Assembly: GCA_002297815.1 (NCBI GenBank)
Contig: DBKH01000037.1
Coordinates: 1-64,000, forward strand
Reading direction: 5' to 3'
Length of the DNA stretch: 64,000 nt
Origin: Bacteroidales bacterium UBA755
Lineage (GTDB): Bacteria; Bacteroidota; Bacteroidia; Bacteroidales; UBA932
Below are positions 35,974 to 43,414 of this stretch, in pieces. The translations under genes and the position numbers were made by a program. A model generated the notes under the pieces. That model made no database searches and had not been told where the DNA came from. It saw only the letters and a list, made by a program, of their open reading frames with translations. Position 1 is the first letter of the stretch. Every line of letters begins with the position of its first letter.

Positions 35974-37386
35974 GTGGAGAAAAGCGTCATCATCATAGGA
36001 AGCGGACTGGGTGGACTGGAATGTGGCTACATTCTGGCCAAGAAAGGCTTCCGGGTGACGATACTCGAACAGGCTGCGAAGGTTGGAGGCTGCCTTCAGT
36101 CATTCCAGAGGGGCGGACGCGTGTTTGACACAGGACTTCACTATGTCGGAGGTCTTGGCGAAGGACAGTCCCTGCGTCCTTTTTTTGAATATTTCGGATT
36201 GATGGATCTTCCATGGAGGCGGATGAACCCTGATTGTGTCGATGAAATTGTCATCGGAGAACAATGCTTCCCTCTGGCTTCGGGGCATGATCGCTTTGTA
36301 GAGCGGCTCTGCGAGCGTTTCCCTGCTGAAAGAGACAATCTTCGGGAATATGCCCGTTTCTTGAAGCAAGTCGGAGACGACATATTCAAAATCTTTGATG
36401 GTGACAGTGGGAAGATGAATAGCCTTTTGGGCCGAAGTGCTTATGAATATCTTCACTCTACGATAGCGGATCCTCTTCTGCGTCAAGTTCTTAGTGGTGC
36501 TTTCGTGAGGATGGAACTTCGGGAGTCCCTGCCATTGTACGTGTTTGCCCAGATCAATAATTCGTTTATTCAAAGTGCTTGGAAGTTGGACGGTGGTGGA
36601 GACCAAATTGCCCATCGGATGGTGGATTCAATTACCTCAATGGGAGGAACGGTCTGCACCAATGCCAGAGTGACTTCGCTTATAGCTGAGAATGGCAAGG
36701 TTTCCGAGGTGGAGGTGAACGGATCTGAGACATTGAGAGCTGATTGGGTGATTTCAGATGCGCATCCAGCTGTGACTCTTGAGCTTATCTCTGACGGCCT
36801 TCGAAAGGTTTACAAAGAGAGAATTTCGGCTTTGGACAACACGTTCGGAGTGTTTACTGCGAACATCTGTCTGAAACCCGAAGTGCCGGCATGTCCCGAC
36901 GGGAACATATTCATTCATCGCGAAGGCATTGATCTTTGGCATTCGGATCCGTCAGTCACCGAGTCAGTTATGGTCTATTTTTACCCTGAGACGCATGGTG
37001 GTGTGACGCATCTGGATCTGATGAGCCCGATGCCTTTCTCTATGGTTAAAGGGGAGTCTTATGAACAAGCGAAATGTGCGAAACTCCGGGAGTGCCTTAA
37101 ATTGGTAAGACAACGGTTGCCGTGGTTGGAAGACAGCATTGAGAGTGCCTACACCAGCACCCCTTTGACATATTCCCGCTACACTGTCACACCCCAAGGC
37201 TCCGCTTTCGGCATCCGCCATAATTGGGAAACCCCTCTGCGCACCGTCCTGTCACCTCGCACCCCTTTGGCCAACCTCCTTTTCACCGGTCAAAGCCTCA
37301 ACCTTCACGGCCTTCTAGGCGTCTCTATGACCTCCGTTCTCACCTGCCGTGAGATCCTCGGTAGGGATTTCACAGTTCACCGCTGA
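35974..37386 (+). CDS. FAD/NAD(P)-binding phytoene-desaturase-like oxidoreductase
   Basis: 470 residues, GTG start. Dinucleotide-binding GSGLGGLECGYILAKKG with the trailing acidic residue (ILEQ) and the CrtI/RetSat-like motif KVGGCLQSFQRGGRVFDTG. The C terminus carries the FAD-contact segment GQSLNLHGLLGV. It may introduce or isomerise double bonds in the polyene. Flexirubin and carotenoid pathways both use this family, so the substrate is open. Confidence 0.85.
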   Translation: MEKSVIIIGSGLGGLECGYILAKKGFRVTILEQAAKVGGCLQSFQRGGRVFDTGLHYVGGLGEGQSLRPFFEYFGLMDLPWRRMNPDCVDEIVIGEQCFPLASGHDRFVERLCERFPAERDNLREYARFLKQVGDDIFKIFDGDSGKMNSLLGRSAYEYLHSTIADPLLRQVLSGAFVRMELRESLPLYVFAQINNSFIQSAWKLDGGGDQIAHRMVDSITSMGGTVCTNARVTSLIAENGKVSEVEVNGSETLRADWVISDAHPAVTLELISDGLRKVYKERISALDNTFGVFTANICLKPEVPACPDGNIFIHREGIDLWHSDPSVTESVMVYFYPETHGGVTHLDLMSPMPFSMVKGESYEQAKCAKLRECLKLVRQRLPWLEDSIESAYTSTPLTYSRYTVTPQGSAFGIRHNWETPLRTVLSPRTPLANLLFTGQSLNLHGLLGVSMTSVLTCREILGRDFTVHR

Positions 37387-37436
37387 TTTCACTGCTCCCT
37401 ATCCTGCTGAGTGACCGTTAAAAATTAACCTCATCG

Positions 37437-37462
37437 TCATTTTATGATTATCATTTTATGAT
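37437..37462 (+). repeat. Tandem 12-bp near-palindromes before the ketoreductase gene
   Basis: TCATTTTATGAT occurs twice (37437-37448 and 37451-37462), 14 bp apart start to start. Each copy is itself nearly symmetrical. They lie just upstream of a -7 box and could be operator half-sites. Confidence 0.5.
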
Positions 37463-37489
37463 GATGAAGAATTATTGTGTATGTTTGTA

Positions 37490-37497
37490 CTATAATT
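37490..37497 (+). promoter_or_regulatory. Candidate -7 box for the ketoreductase gene
   Basis: TATGTTTG fits TAnnTTTG, 15 bp before ATG 37513. No -33 TTTG is seen at the right spacing, so the promoter may need an activator. Confidence 0.45.
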
Positions 37498-37512
37498 AAT
37501 TTTGAATATCTT

Positions 37513-38241
37513 ATGTCGAAATATGCTTTTGTGACCGGGGGAAGCCGCGGTATTGGGCGAGCGGTATGTGTGAAACTTGCCCGGATGGGATTCTGTGTTG
37601 TGGTAAACTATGTCTCAAACGATGATGCCGCGCGGGAGACTCTCCGGCTGATTGAGGAGGCTGGGGGCAGTGGTGAACTTCTGAAGTTCGATGTGGCTGA
37701 CGCTGAGTCGACAGTAAAGGCGATAGAAGGATGGCAGGATAGTCATCCTGATGATTATGTTGAGGTGCTGGTTAACAATGCGGGTGTGAGAAGGGACAAT
37801 CTGATGCTTTGGATGGAACAAGATGACTGGTTCAAGGTGATGGCCACGGATTTGAACAGTTTCTATAATGTCACCCGTAAGTTCCTTCAGCCGATGGTCT
37901 CGCACCGCAACGGACGAATCATCAACATGGCCTCTCTGTCCGGACTCAAAGGCCTGCCGGGACAGACGAACTATTCGGCTGCAAAAGGAGGCTTGATCGC
38001 TGCCACAAAGGCTCTGGCCCAGGAACTTGCTCCGAGAAAGATCACCGTCAACGCTGTCGCTCCGGGCTTTGTGGAGACCGATATGGTCGAAGGCCTTGAC
38101 GAGGACACTCTCAAGGCTCAGATCCCAGCCCGTCGTTTCGGCAAGCCGGAGGAAGTCGCTGCCCTCGTCGGTTTTCTCGCCTCTCCGGATTCCGCTTACA
38201 TCACCGGCCAGGTCATTTCCATCAACGGAGGACTCTACTAA
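37513..38241 (+). CDS. 3-oxoacyl-ACP reductase-like SDR (FabG-like)
   Basis: 242 residues from ATG 37513. Short-chain dehydrogenase with the NADPH-binding TGGSRGIG, NNAG, catalytic Ser in ASLSG and YSAAK tetrad lysine/tyrosine. It would reduce the beta-keto group after each extension. Last gene of the pigment region; it has its own candidate promoter and is followed by a long perfect palindrome. Confidence 0.9.
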   Translation: MSKYAFVTGGSRGIGRAVCVKLARMGFCVVVNYVSNDDAARETLRLIEEAGGSGELLKFDVADAESTVKAIEGWQDSHPDDYVEVLVNNAGVRRDNLMLWMEQDDWFKVMATDLNSFYNVTRKFLQPMVSHRNGRIINMASLSGLKGLPGQTNYSAAKGGLIAATKALAQELAPRKITVNAVAPGFVETDMVEGLDEDTLKAQIPARRFGKPEEVAALVGFLASPDSAYITGQVISINGGLY

Positions 38242-38290
38242 CTCTGCTTTACTATGTAAGTGTGTAAAAAATGAGTGAACACGTCTGCAG

Positions 38291-38355
38291 GTCAGCGGAA
38301 ATTAATTTTCAAATTTTGGTCTACCGTGCAAATTTGAAAATTAATTTCCGCTGAC
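38291..38355. repeat. Perfect 26-bp inverted repeat with 13-base loop
   Basis: Arms 38291-38316 and 38330-38355 are exact reverse complements. The outer part is GC-rich (GTCAGCGG) and the inner part AT-rich. It lies between fabG-like and the ECF sigma gene. It is longer and more perfect than the terminators elsewhere in this window and has only TTT after it, so it may be a bidirectional terminator or a MITE-like or repeat element. Confidence 0.9.
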
Positions 38356-38408
38356 TTTGTGTTACAATATCCCGGCCTTTTCGTTTATATTAGTGAAAAG
38401 TTTAAACG

Positions 38409-38867
38409 ATGATCGAAGACTTTCTCACAGAAGCGTTCCTGGCCCTGAGGGGCCGATGGAAATCAGAAGACGTTCTGCAAGACGCCTTCTGTAGGCTTTG
38501 GGGAAGAAAGTACAAGATCGGAAGCGTGAAAGAGGCGATAGGGCTGCTGTCAAGGACTGGCAGAAACCTTGAGATTGATGAACATAGGAAAGCGAGCGGA
38601 AGGCAGACGGTGACTCTCGAAGGACGGCAGGTTGAGGACGAGGGCAGCGATGCTATGGAAAAGGAACTGCTCTTCCGGAAAGTCGAAGCGTCAGTGGAAA
38701 GTGAACTGACCGATCTCCAGAGACTTATCGTCAGAAAGCACGAATATGAAGGCCAGTCCTTCGAGCGTATAGCTAAAGACCTTGGAATGCAGCAGGCGGC
38801 TGTCCGGATGCACATCTCAAGGGCGAGAAAAATTTTAAGGGATAAATTCAGGAATGAAGATGAATAA
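38409..38867 (+). CDS. ECF-type sigma factor
   Basis: 152 residues. Region 2 is shortened (SEDVLQDAFCRLW, with the conserved DVLQDAF pattern) and region 4 is clear (LQRLIVRKHEYEGQSFERIAKDLGMQQAAVRMHISRARK as a helix-turn-helix). Directly coupled to a membrane protein with anti-sigma layout by a 14-bp overlap. It probably controls its own operon and envelope genes. Confidence 0.88.
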   Translation: MIEDFLTEAFLALRGRWKSEDVLQDAFCRLWGRKYKIGSVKEAIGLLSRTGRNLEIDEHRKASGRQTVTLEGRQVEDEGSDAMEKELLFRKVEASVESELTDLQRLIVRKHEYEGQSFERIAKDLGMQQAAVRMHISRARKILRDKFRNEDE

Positions 38868-39294
38868 GATCAATGAATATATCGACAGGTACTTCGAGGG
38901 AACCCTTTCCGAAGCCGAGGAACTGAAGCTCAAGGCTTTTCTCACCTCTCCGGAAGGACAGGCCTCTGAATATGACGAAGCGCGCGCCGTGATGGGTTAC
39001 TTCTCCGTCGGCAAGTCCCTTTCACGGAAGGAAGCGGATGAATATTCCCGAAAAGGCATCCGCCGGCATGGCACAGCCTGGCTTCGGGTCGCTGTGGCCG
39101 CTGTGTGCGCCGGTATATTCATAGCTATTGGAGTGAATGTCTATAATAAGGAAAACGTCTGCGTCTCGTATGTCGGAGGGCAGAAGGTGACTGACAAGGA
39201 AGTCGTAATGAACGACGTCGATGGCATCCTTGCCGACCTCTTCTCCGGCGGAACGGATGTGGATGAGCAGTTAAATGAAATATTCGGAAAATGA
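38854..39294 (+). CDS. Membrane-anchored anti-sigma-factor-like protein
   Basis: 146 residues: acidic cytoplasmic N terminus (INEYIDRYFEGTLSEAEELKLKAFL), the usual start of Bacteroidota anti-sigma factors, one membrane helix (about 76-94) and a short periplasmic tail. Coupled by overlap to the sigma gene. It has no FecR domain. It would hold the sigma factor at the membrane until a periplasmic signal; the next two secreted proteins may be part of that signal, which is inference. Confidence 0.8.
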   Translation: MKMNKINEYIDRYFEGTLSEAEELKLKAFLTSPEGQASEYDEARAVMGYFSVGKSLSRKEADEYSRKGIRRHGTAWLRVAVAAVCAGIFIAIGVNVYNKENVCVSYVGGQKVTDKEVVMNDVDGILADLFSGGTDVDEQLNEIFGK

Positions 39295-39740
39295 TGAGAC
39301 AGAAAGTATTTTTGATTGTGATAATGTGCCTGCTAGTCTTGCTTCCGGCACATGCTCAGAAAGGGCTCCAAATTGACAGCCTGTTCAAAGGTAAGTTGGT
39401 CAATATGTCTTTAGTGACAGAGTCCGTTGTCAGTGGTAAGAAGCTGAGCCCTTACAATTTAGACTATTTCCGGAGTGTGCGCTTTGTGGCGAACGACAAA
39501 CAGATAGCCAAAGTGTCTGCATGGATTCAAGATGATGCGATGATTGCGGATGACAAGGAGTTGGAATCCGCAGGCGGGCGGTTAATCTATGCCTTGTTGA
39601 AATTTCCACAGCTGGGTTCCAAAAACAAATATGTTGGCTATCAGGTGAAAAGAAACAATGGCCGAGATTATGTGACAGTGGTTTACATGGAAGGCTTAGC
39701 CACAGTGGAAGATTTGAAGGTGATATTCAAACACAGATAA
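39291..39740 (+). CDS. Secreted DUF6108-like protein
   Basis: 149 residues with signal peptide (about 1-22, cleavage after AHA). The rest is a compact alpha/beta domain (VRFVANDKQIAKVSAWIQDDA, RLIYALLKFP). It resembles the DUF6108-type secreted proteins that accompany ECF sigma operons; family call from memory, function unknown. ATGA overlap with the preceding gene confirms operon membership. Confidence 0.6.
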   Translation: MMRQKVFLIVIMCLLVLLPAHAQKGLQIDSLFKGKLVNMSLVTESVVSGKKLSPYNLDYFRSVRFVANDKQIAKVSAWIQDDAMIADDKELESAGGRLIYALLKFPQLGSKNKYVGYQVKRNNGRDYVTVVYMEGLATVEDLKVIFKHR

Positions 39741-39752
39741 TTTTAGAAGACG

Positions 39753-40553
39753 ATGAAAAAGATATTATTAGCGGCTGCTGCCGTTTTGGTTGGAACAATG
39801 ACTCTTGATGCCCAGAACATTGTAGACTCTGTGGATGTGGATTGTTGTAAGGTTCAGAATCATGTCAAAGTGGTGGAAGATGATGGTCTGACTGTTAGGG
39901 AAGGGCACTTTTTGGATTTTGATATTCCGTTCTATAGTAAGATCAAGAAACGTAGCAGAACGTATGACAGAAATTGGGTGCATCTTCCAAATTTGGGATT
40001 TGCCATTCTTAAGACAAATGGCTCCGCTCCGTATGATTTCAGTGTACAAAACTCTTATGAATTGTTCGCTTTCCTAGAGGCAGATTCTTATCGTTTGAGC
40101 AGGATGAGCACCTTGTCATGGGGAGTAGGTGTGGATTGGAAGAATTTCTCAATATCGGGACGTTCGGCCATGGTCAAGGATGATTCCGGAAGGATTCTTA
40201 TCATGCCTTATCCAGAAAAGTCTGATCCTAAAATCTCTAAATTGAGAATATCAAGTGTAATACTTCCGCTCTATTACAGTTGTGCCTTTGGAAGAGGTTG
40301 GGGGTTCACCCTAGGCCCAGTGCTGAACTTTAACGCATACAGCTCGATTGTCAACAAGTACTCGATTGATGGAGAGAAGCAGAAAGATAAATATAAAAAA
40401 GTCCACTGCAACACATTCACAGTGGACTTGATGTATCAATTGAACATAAGGGACATCACCTTGTTCGTGAAGTACTGCCCGATGCCGTTGATGGACAAAA
40501 ACTATTGGCCTGATTGGCAATATGGCTCCGCAGGGATAGCCTTGTCTCTGTAG
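39753..40553 (+). CDS. Outer-membrane beta-barrel-like protein of unknown function
   Basis: 266 residues, signal peptide MKKILLAAAAVLVGTMTLDA. An N-terminal acidic segment contains two adjacent cysteines (DCCK), then alternating strands and a C terminus SAGIALSL. Resembles small porin-like proteins read with sigma/anti-sigma pairs. No family recognised. It is the last gene before a bidirectional terminator. Confidence 0.65.
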   Translation: MKKILLAAAAVLVGTMTLDAQNIVDSVDVDCCKVQNHVKVVEDDGLTVREGHFLDFDIPFYSKIKKRSRTYDRNWVHLPNLGFAILKTNGSAPYDFSVQNSYELFAFLEADSYRLSRMSTLSWGVGVDWKNFSISGRSAMVKDDSGRILIMPYPEKSDPKISKLRISSVILPLYYSCAFGRGWGFTLGPVLNFNAYSSIVNKYSIDGEKQKDKYKKVHCNTFTVDLMYQLNIRDITLFVKYCPMPLMDKNYWPDWQYGSAGIALSL

Positions 40554-40586
40554 GCCTCAGTTTCTATCAAGTGGCGCAGAACAAAT

Positions 40587-40620
40587 AAAAGGCTGACTCG
40601 CTTTTCAGAGTCAGCCTTTT
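40587..40620. terminator. Bidirectional intrinsic terminator
   Basis: AAAAGGCTGACTC (40587-40599) pairs with GAGTCAGCCTTTT (40608-40620). The A-run on one side and T-run on the other serve both the plus-strand gene ending at 40553 and purA ending at 40640 on the minus strand. Confidence 0.93.
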
Positions 40621-40639
40621 ATGCTGTGTTATTTTTGTC

Positions 40640-41905
40640 TTAGCGCTCGATTGTCGCCTCGCGGTCAGGTCCGAGGGAGATTATGCTGATCGGCACACCG
40701 AGATAATCTTCCATGAACTTGATGTAGTTCTTGAATTCCTGCGGAAGTTCGCTTTCCTTGCGGATTCCGGTGAGGTCCTTCTTCCAGCCAGGGAACTCGG
40801 TGTAAACCGGCTCGATCTCGGCGGCTATGTCGAACGGAACCTGATCGGTCTTCTTGCCGTCCACCTTGTAGGAAGTGCAGACCTTGATCGTCTCGAAATC
40901 GTCCAGACAGTCGGACTTCATCATGATGAGGTCCGTAACGCCATCGATCATCACGGTGTATTTCAACGCCACGAGATCCAGCCAACCGCAGCGGCGAGGA
41001 CGGCCTGTGACGGCTCCGAACTCGTGTCCGACCTGACGGAGATTCTCACCGGTCTCGTCGAACAATTCTGTCGGGAACGGTCCGCTGCCCACACGGGTGC
41101 AGTAGGCCTTGAATATTCCATAGACGTGTCCGATCTTTGAAGGTGCGACACCAAGTCCGGTGCAGACCCCTCCGACTGTGGTGGAGGATGATGTCACGAA
41201 CGGATATGAACCGTAGTCGATGTCAAGCATCGAGCCCTGCGCTCCTTCTGCGAGCATCGGTTTGTCTTCCAGCCACTTGTTCACGAAGTACTCGCAGTCA
41301 ATCAGCTTAAATCCCTTGAGGAACTCGATGGCGCTCATCCACTCTGCCTCGTCCTTGGCAGGGTCGCACTCGAAGTGCAGGTCAGAGAGCAATTGAATAT
41401 GTCTGGCCTTGAGTTTCTCGAATCTTTCCTTGAAATCCGGAGCGAGGATGTCACCGACCCTCAGACCGTGTCTGCTGATCTTGTCGGTGTAGGTCGGTCC
41501 GATGCCCTTGAGGGTTGAGCCGATCTTGCCCTTTCCGGCAGCCGCCTCGTAAGCCGCATCCAGAAGTCTATGGGTAGGAAGTATCAGGTTTGCTTTCTTG
41601 GAGATGAACAGTTTCTCTTTCGCATTGATGCCCATCTTCTCTACATTTGCGCATTCCTCCCTGAGTGTTATCGGATCCAGAACGACACCGCTTCCGATAA
41701 TGTTGGTGGAGCCTTCCCGGAATATTCCTGAAGGTATGCTGCGCACCACGAAGTTCTTGCCGTCGAAATGAAGGGAGTGTCCCGCGTTCGGCCCTCCCTG
41801 GAATCTCGCTACAGCCGGATAACGGCCTGCAAGCACATCCACAATCTTACCTTTACCCTCGTCTCCCCACTGGAGACCAAGGACTACGTCAAGTTTTGAA
41901 CTCAT
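40640..41905 (-). CDS. purA: Adenylosuccinate synthetase
   Basis: Converts IMP, GTP and aspartate to adenylosuccinate in AMP synthesis. 421 residues, full length. GLQWGDEGKGKIVD is the P-loop signature, followed by NAGHS, IGPTYTDKISRHGLR and the C-terminal ISLGPDREATIER. It follows ssb on the minus strand by 35 bp and is closed by the bidirectional terminator. Confidence 0.97.
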   Translation of the reverse strand: MSSKLDVVLGLQWGDEGKGKIVDVLAGRYPAVARFQGGPNAGHSLHFDGKNFVVRSIPSGIFREGSTNIIGSGVVLDPITLREECANVEKMGINAKEKLFISKKANLILPTHRLLDAAYEAAAGKGKIGSTLKGIGPTYTDKISRHGLRVGDILAPDFKERFEKLKARHIQLLSDLHFECDPAKDEAEWMSAIEFLKGFKLIDCEYFVNKWLEDKPMLAEGAQGSMLDIDYGSYPFVTSSSTTVGGVCTGLGVAPSKIGHVYGIFKAYCTRVGSGPFPTELFDETGENLRQVGHEFGAVTGRPRRCGWLDLVALKYTVMIDGVTDLIMMKSDCLDDFETIKVCTSYKVDGKKTDQVPFDIAAEIEPVYTEFPGWKKDLTGIRKESELPQEFKNYIKFMEDYLGVPISIISLGPDREATIER

Positions 41906-41940
41906 ATCTGATAAATAAGTCGTTTGTATATTCTTGAATA

Positions 41941-42618
41941 TTAGAATGGAAGGTCATCCTGCGGCATGTCCGCTGCGGCTACCTCAATCGGATTCACCTG
42001 CCCCTGCTGCTGTGGCTGCTGAACCGGCTGCTGTACCGGCTGCTGCTGATAGCTCGGCTGCTGTGTCATGTTCTCGGCAGGTCCCTGAGCTTGTCGAAGG
42101 GCTGGCTGCTGTGCCGTCTGATAGCCACCCTGCTGGTACTGAGGCTGAACGTACGCTGGACCTTGTGCAGGACCTCCTACTGGTCCCTGAGCTTGTCGAA
42201 GGGCCGGCTGCCCGTAACCCTGCTGTTGGTAACCACCCTGCCCACCATCCTGTGCCCCAGGATTGTCCGACTTCCTCCCCAACAGCTGTAGATTATCAAC
42301 CGTGACCTCCGTTGTAAACTTCTTGACTCCCGTCTGGTCAGTCCACGAACGAGTCCTCAATTTACCCTCAATGAAGATCTGGGACCCTTTGCGGATGTAT
42401 TTTTCCGCGATGTCCGCAGAGTTCCTCCAGGCCACGATGTTGTGCCATTCCGTGTTCTCTCGAAGTTCTCCATTTCGGTCACGATAGCGTTCAGTTGTCG
42501 CGAGGGTGAAAGTGGCCACCTTCGTGCTTCCCGAATTAGGGTTGTTGTTTCCATCAAGGTAACGTACTTCCGGGTCTTTTCCAACGTTACCGATTAGCAT
42601 TACTTTGTTCAGTGACAT
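41941..42618 (-). CDS. ssb: Single-stranded DNA-binding protein with REP-expanded linker
   Basis: 225 residues, longer than the usual 150-180. OB fold at 1-115 (NKVMLIGNVGKDPEVRY, WHNIVAW, FIEGKLRTRSW) and the protein-docking tip DMPQDDLPF at the C terminus. The Gln/Pro/Gly-rich linker contains PALRQAQGP twice, each encoded by a REP-like palindrome (42080-42102, 42182-42204). Both ends of the protein are intact, so it is expected to work. Co-directional with purA. Confidence 0.95.
   Translation of the reverse strand: MSLNKVMLIGNVGKDPEVRYLDGNNNPNSGSTKVATFTLATTERYRDRNGELRENTEWHNIVAWRNSADIAEKYIRKGSQIFIEGKLRTRSWTDQTGVKKFTTEVTVDNLQLLGRKSDNPGAQDGGQGGYQQQGYGQPALRQAQGPVGGPAQGPAYVQPQYQQGGYQTAQQPALRQAQGPAENMTQQPSYQQQPVQQPVQQPQQQGQVNPIEVAAADMPQDDLPF
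42080..42204. repeat. Two REP-like repeats in the ssb linker
   Basis: GGTCCCTGAGCTTGTCGAAG starts at 42080 and again at 42182, 102 bp apart, in the same orientation. They share the core of the repeats at 23398, 24731 and 25610. Confidence 0.9.
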
Positions 42619-42860
42619 AATCTTAAAGTGTTTAGTATGTTAAAATGCGTCTGAGCAGCCTTACATCATCGGGACGTTCGCATGTCATGTGTGACTTCCC
42701 ACGATAGCGTTCTTCGCCTTTTTTTGTGAGACGGTCCAAAACATTGCAAGTTACTCAAAATATTCCGTATTATCCCCACTTTTTTACTATCTCTACTTAA
42801 TTCTAGTAGTAAATCCAACAACACCGCAAACATGTTTGTCGTTCGCTGTCATAAAATATA
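42619..42860. other. Gene-free stretch upstream of ssb
   Basis: About 240 bp (305 bp to the small ORF) with no convincing ORF. It must hold the ssb promoter on the minus strand, but I see no TAnnTTTG there. A T-rich segment lies near 42719-42726. Otherwise nothing recognised. Confidence 0.5.
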
Positions 42861-42923
42861 AAAACCGAGGGGTGAAGCAGAGAGCCTTACGGCTCAGAGT
42901 GATGACTGACTACAGAAATCACC

Positions 42924-43055
42924 CTAATAACGTCTGTAGTGGCTGCGCACTCTCTCAACCTTGCCGAAACGCACTCGCTTGTAGGCTCGAACTTTGGCAA
43001 GTCTGATAATCTCCACTTCTATGGTGACTATCACAAGATGTTGGCTTGCTCTCAT
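42924..43055 (-). CDS. Small basic protein of 43 residues, hypothetical
   Basis: Starts MRASQHLVIVTIEVEIIRL and ends KVERVRSHYRRY; about a quarter of the residues are Arg or Lys, so nucleic acid binding is plausible. The frame is open further upstream to 43148 but that part covers a terminator-like hairpin and is unlikely to be coding. Codon choice looks coding-like. The start lies directly after the 3' arm of a long inverted repeat. No family recognised. Confidence 0.45.
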   Translation of the reverse strand: MRASQHLVIVTIEVEIIRLAKVRAYKRVRFGKVERVRSHYRRY

Positions 43056-43133
43056 TTTGTGTGAATTAATTAAGAAAGGCGAGAGAGCAGAGCCGCCCTT
43101 GTTGTAGTACCCCCTCGGTAGTATGGGGAAATT

Positions 43134-43171
43134 AAAAAAAACAGACATCCCTTTTAGGGAAAAGATGTCTG
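43134..43171 (-). terminator. Terminator or attenuator hairpin
   Basis: CAGACATC (43142-43149, plus strand) pairs with GATGTCTG (43164-43171), extended inwards by CCC/GGG. On the minus strand it is followed by eight T. It lies between a minus-strand promoter and the small ORF, so it may act as an attenuator of that ORF rather than end an upstream gene. Confidence 0.7.
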
Positions 43172-43207
43172 CTTTTACTTGTTGCCTTTCTTATTCACAC
43201 AACATTA

Positions 43208-43240
43208 CAAAGGTAAATAATTATTTCTGATTGGCAAGGA
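43208..43240 (-). promoter_or_regulatory. Candidate promoter of the small structured locus
   Basis: On the minus strand CTTG is followed after 19 bp by TACCTTTG (43215-43208), a good -7 box with a one-mismatch -33. Predicted start near 43203, at the outer arm of the inverted repeat. Confidence 0.55.
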
Positions 43241-43386
43241 TGTTTTGTTGAATATGTTCAGATTCTCAGTTTCATCCTTTGTCTGTGTTCTATAACCTTG
43301 GCAAAATCTTCATTAAATTGGCTAGTTATGTTGATTTGCCGTTCTACTGACATGTACACTGAGCAATCGGTGTCCGCTTTTTTGTT

Positions 43387-43394
43387 TATCTTTG
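43387..43394 (+). promoter_or_regulatory. Candidate -7 box of the GH31 gene
   Basis: TATCTTTG fits TAnnTTTG and lies 20 bp before ATG 43415. No clear -33 TTTG at 19-21 bp upstream. Confidence 0.45.
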
Positions 43395-43414
43395 TGCTAA
43401 TATTCATTCAGGCT

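Larger units (their letters stand above)
42860..43203 (-). ncRNA. Structured minus-strand locus with embedded small ORF
   Basis: Read on the minus strand, the order is: start-proximal arm TTGTGTGAATAAGAAAGGC (43202-43184); a hairpin with T8 (43171-43134); CCGAGGGG (43118-43111); a second arm complementary to the first, with a 5-base insertion (43080-43057), ending one base before an ATG at 43055; a 43-codon ORF; a GAGCC/GGCTC hairpin near 42882-42895; CCCCTCGG (42872-42865), complementary to the 5' CCGAGGGG; and then a T run. It looks like one compact transcript whose ends pair and whose start codon is next to a sequestering helix. No known RNA family recognised (not tmRNA, RNase P or SRP as far as I can see). 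Confidence 0.5.

Noticed and set aside
40399..40429. Perfect 10-bp inverted repeat AAGTCCACTG / CAGTGGACTT
   Set aside because: It lies inside the coding sequence of the barrel-like protein, is not followed by a T run and is likely a chance hairpin.
42080..42204. Repeats in ssb as a CRISPR-like array
   Set aside because: Only two copies, inside a gene, with coding spacer and no cas genes; the sequence belongs to the REP-like family.
43298..43414. N-terminal extension of the GH31 protein
   Set aside because: It would place a second hydrophobic stretch before the signal peptide and would overlap the -7 box at 43387.
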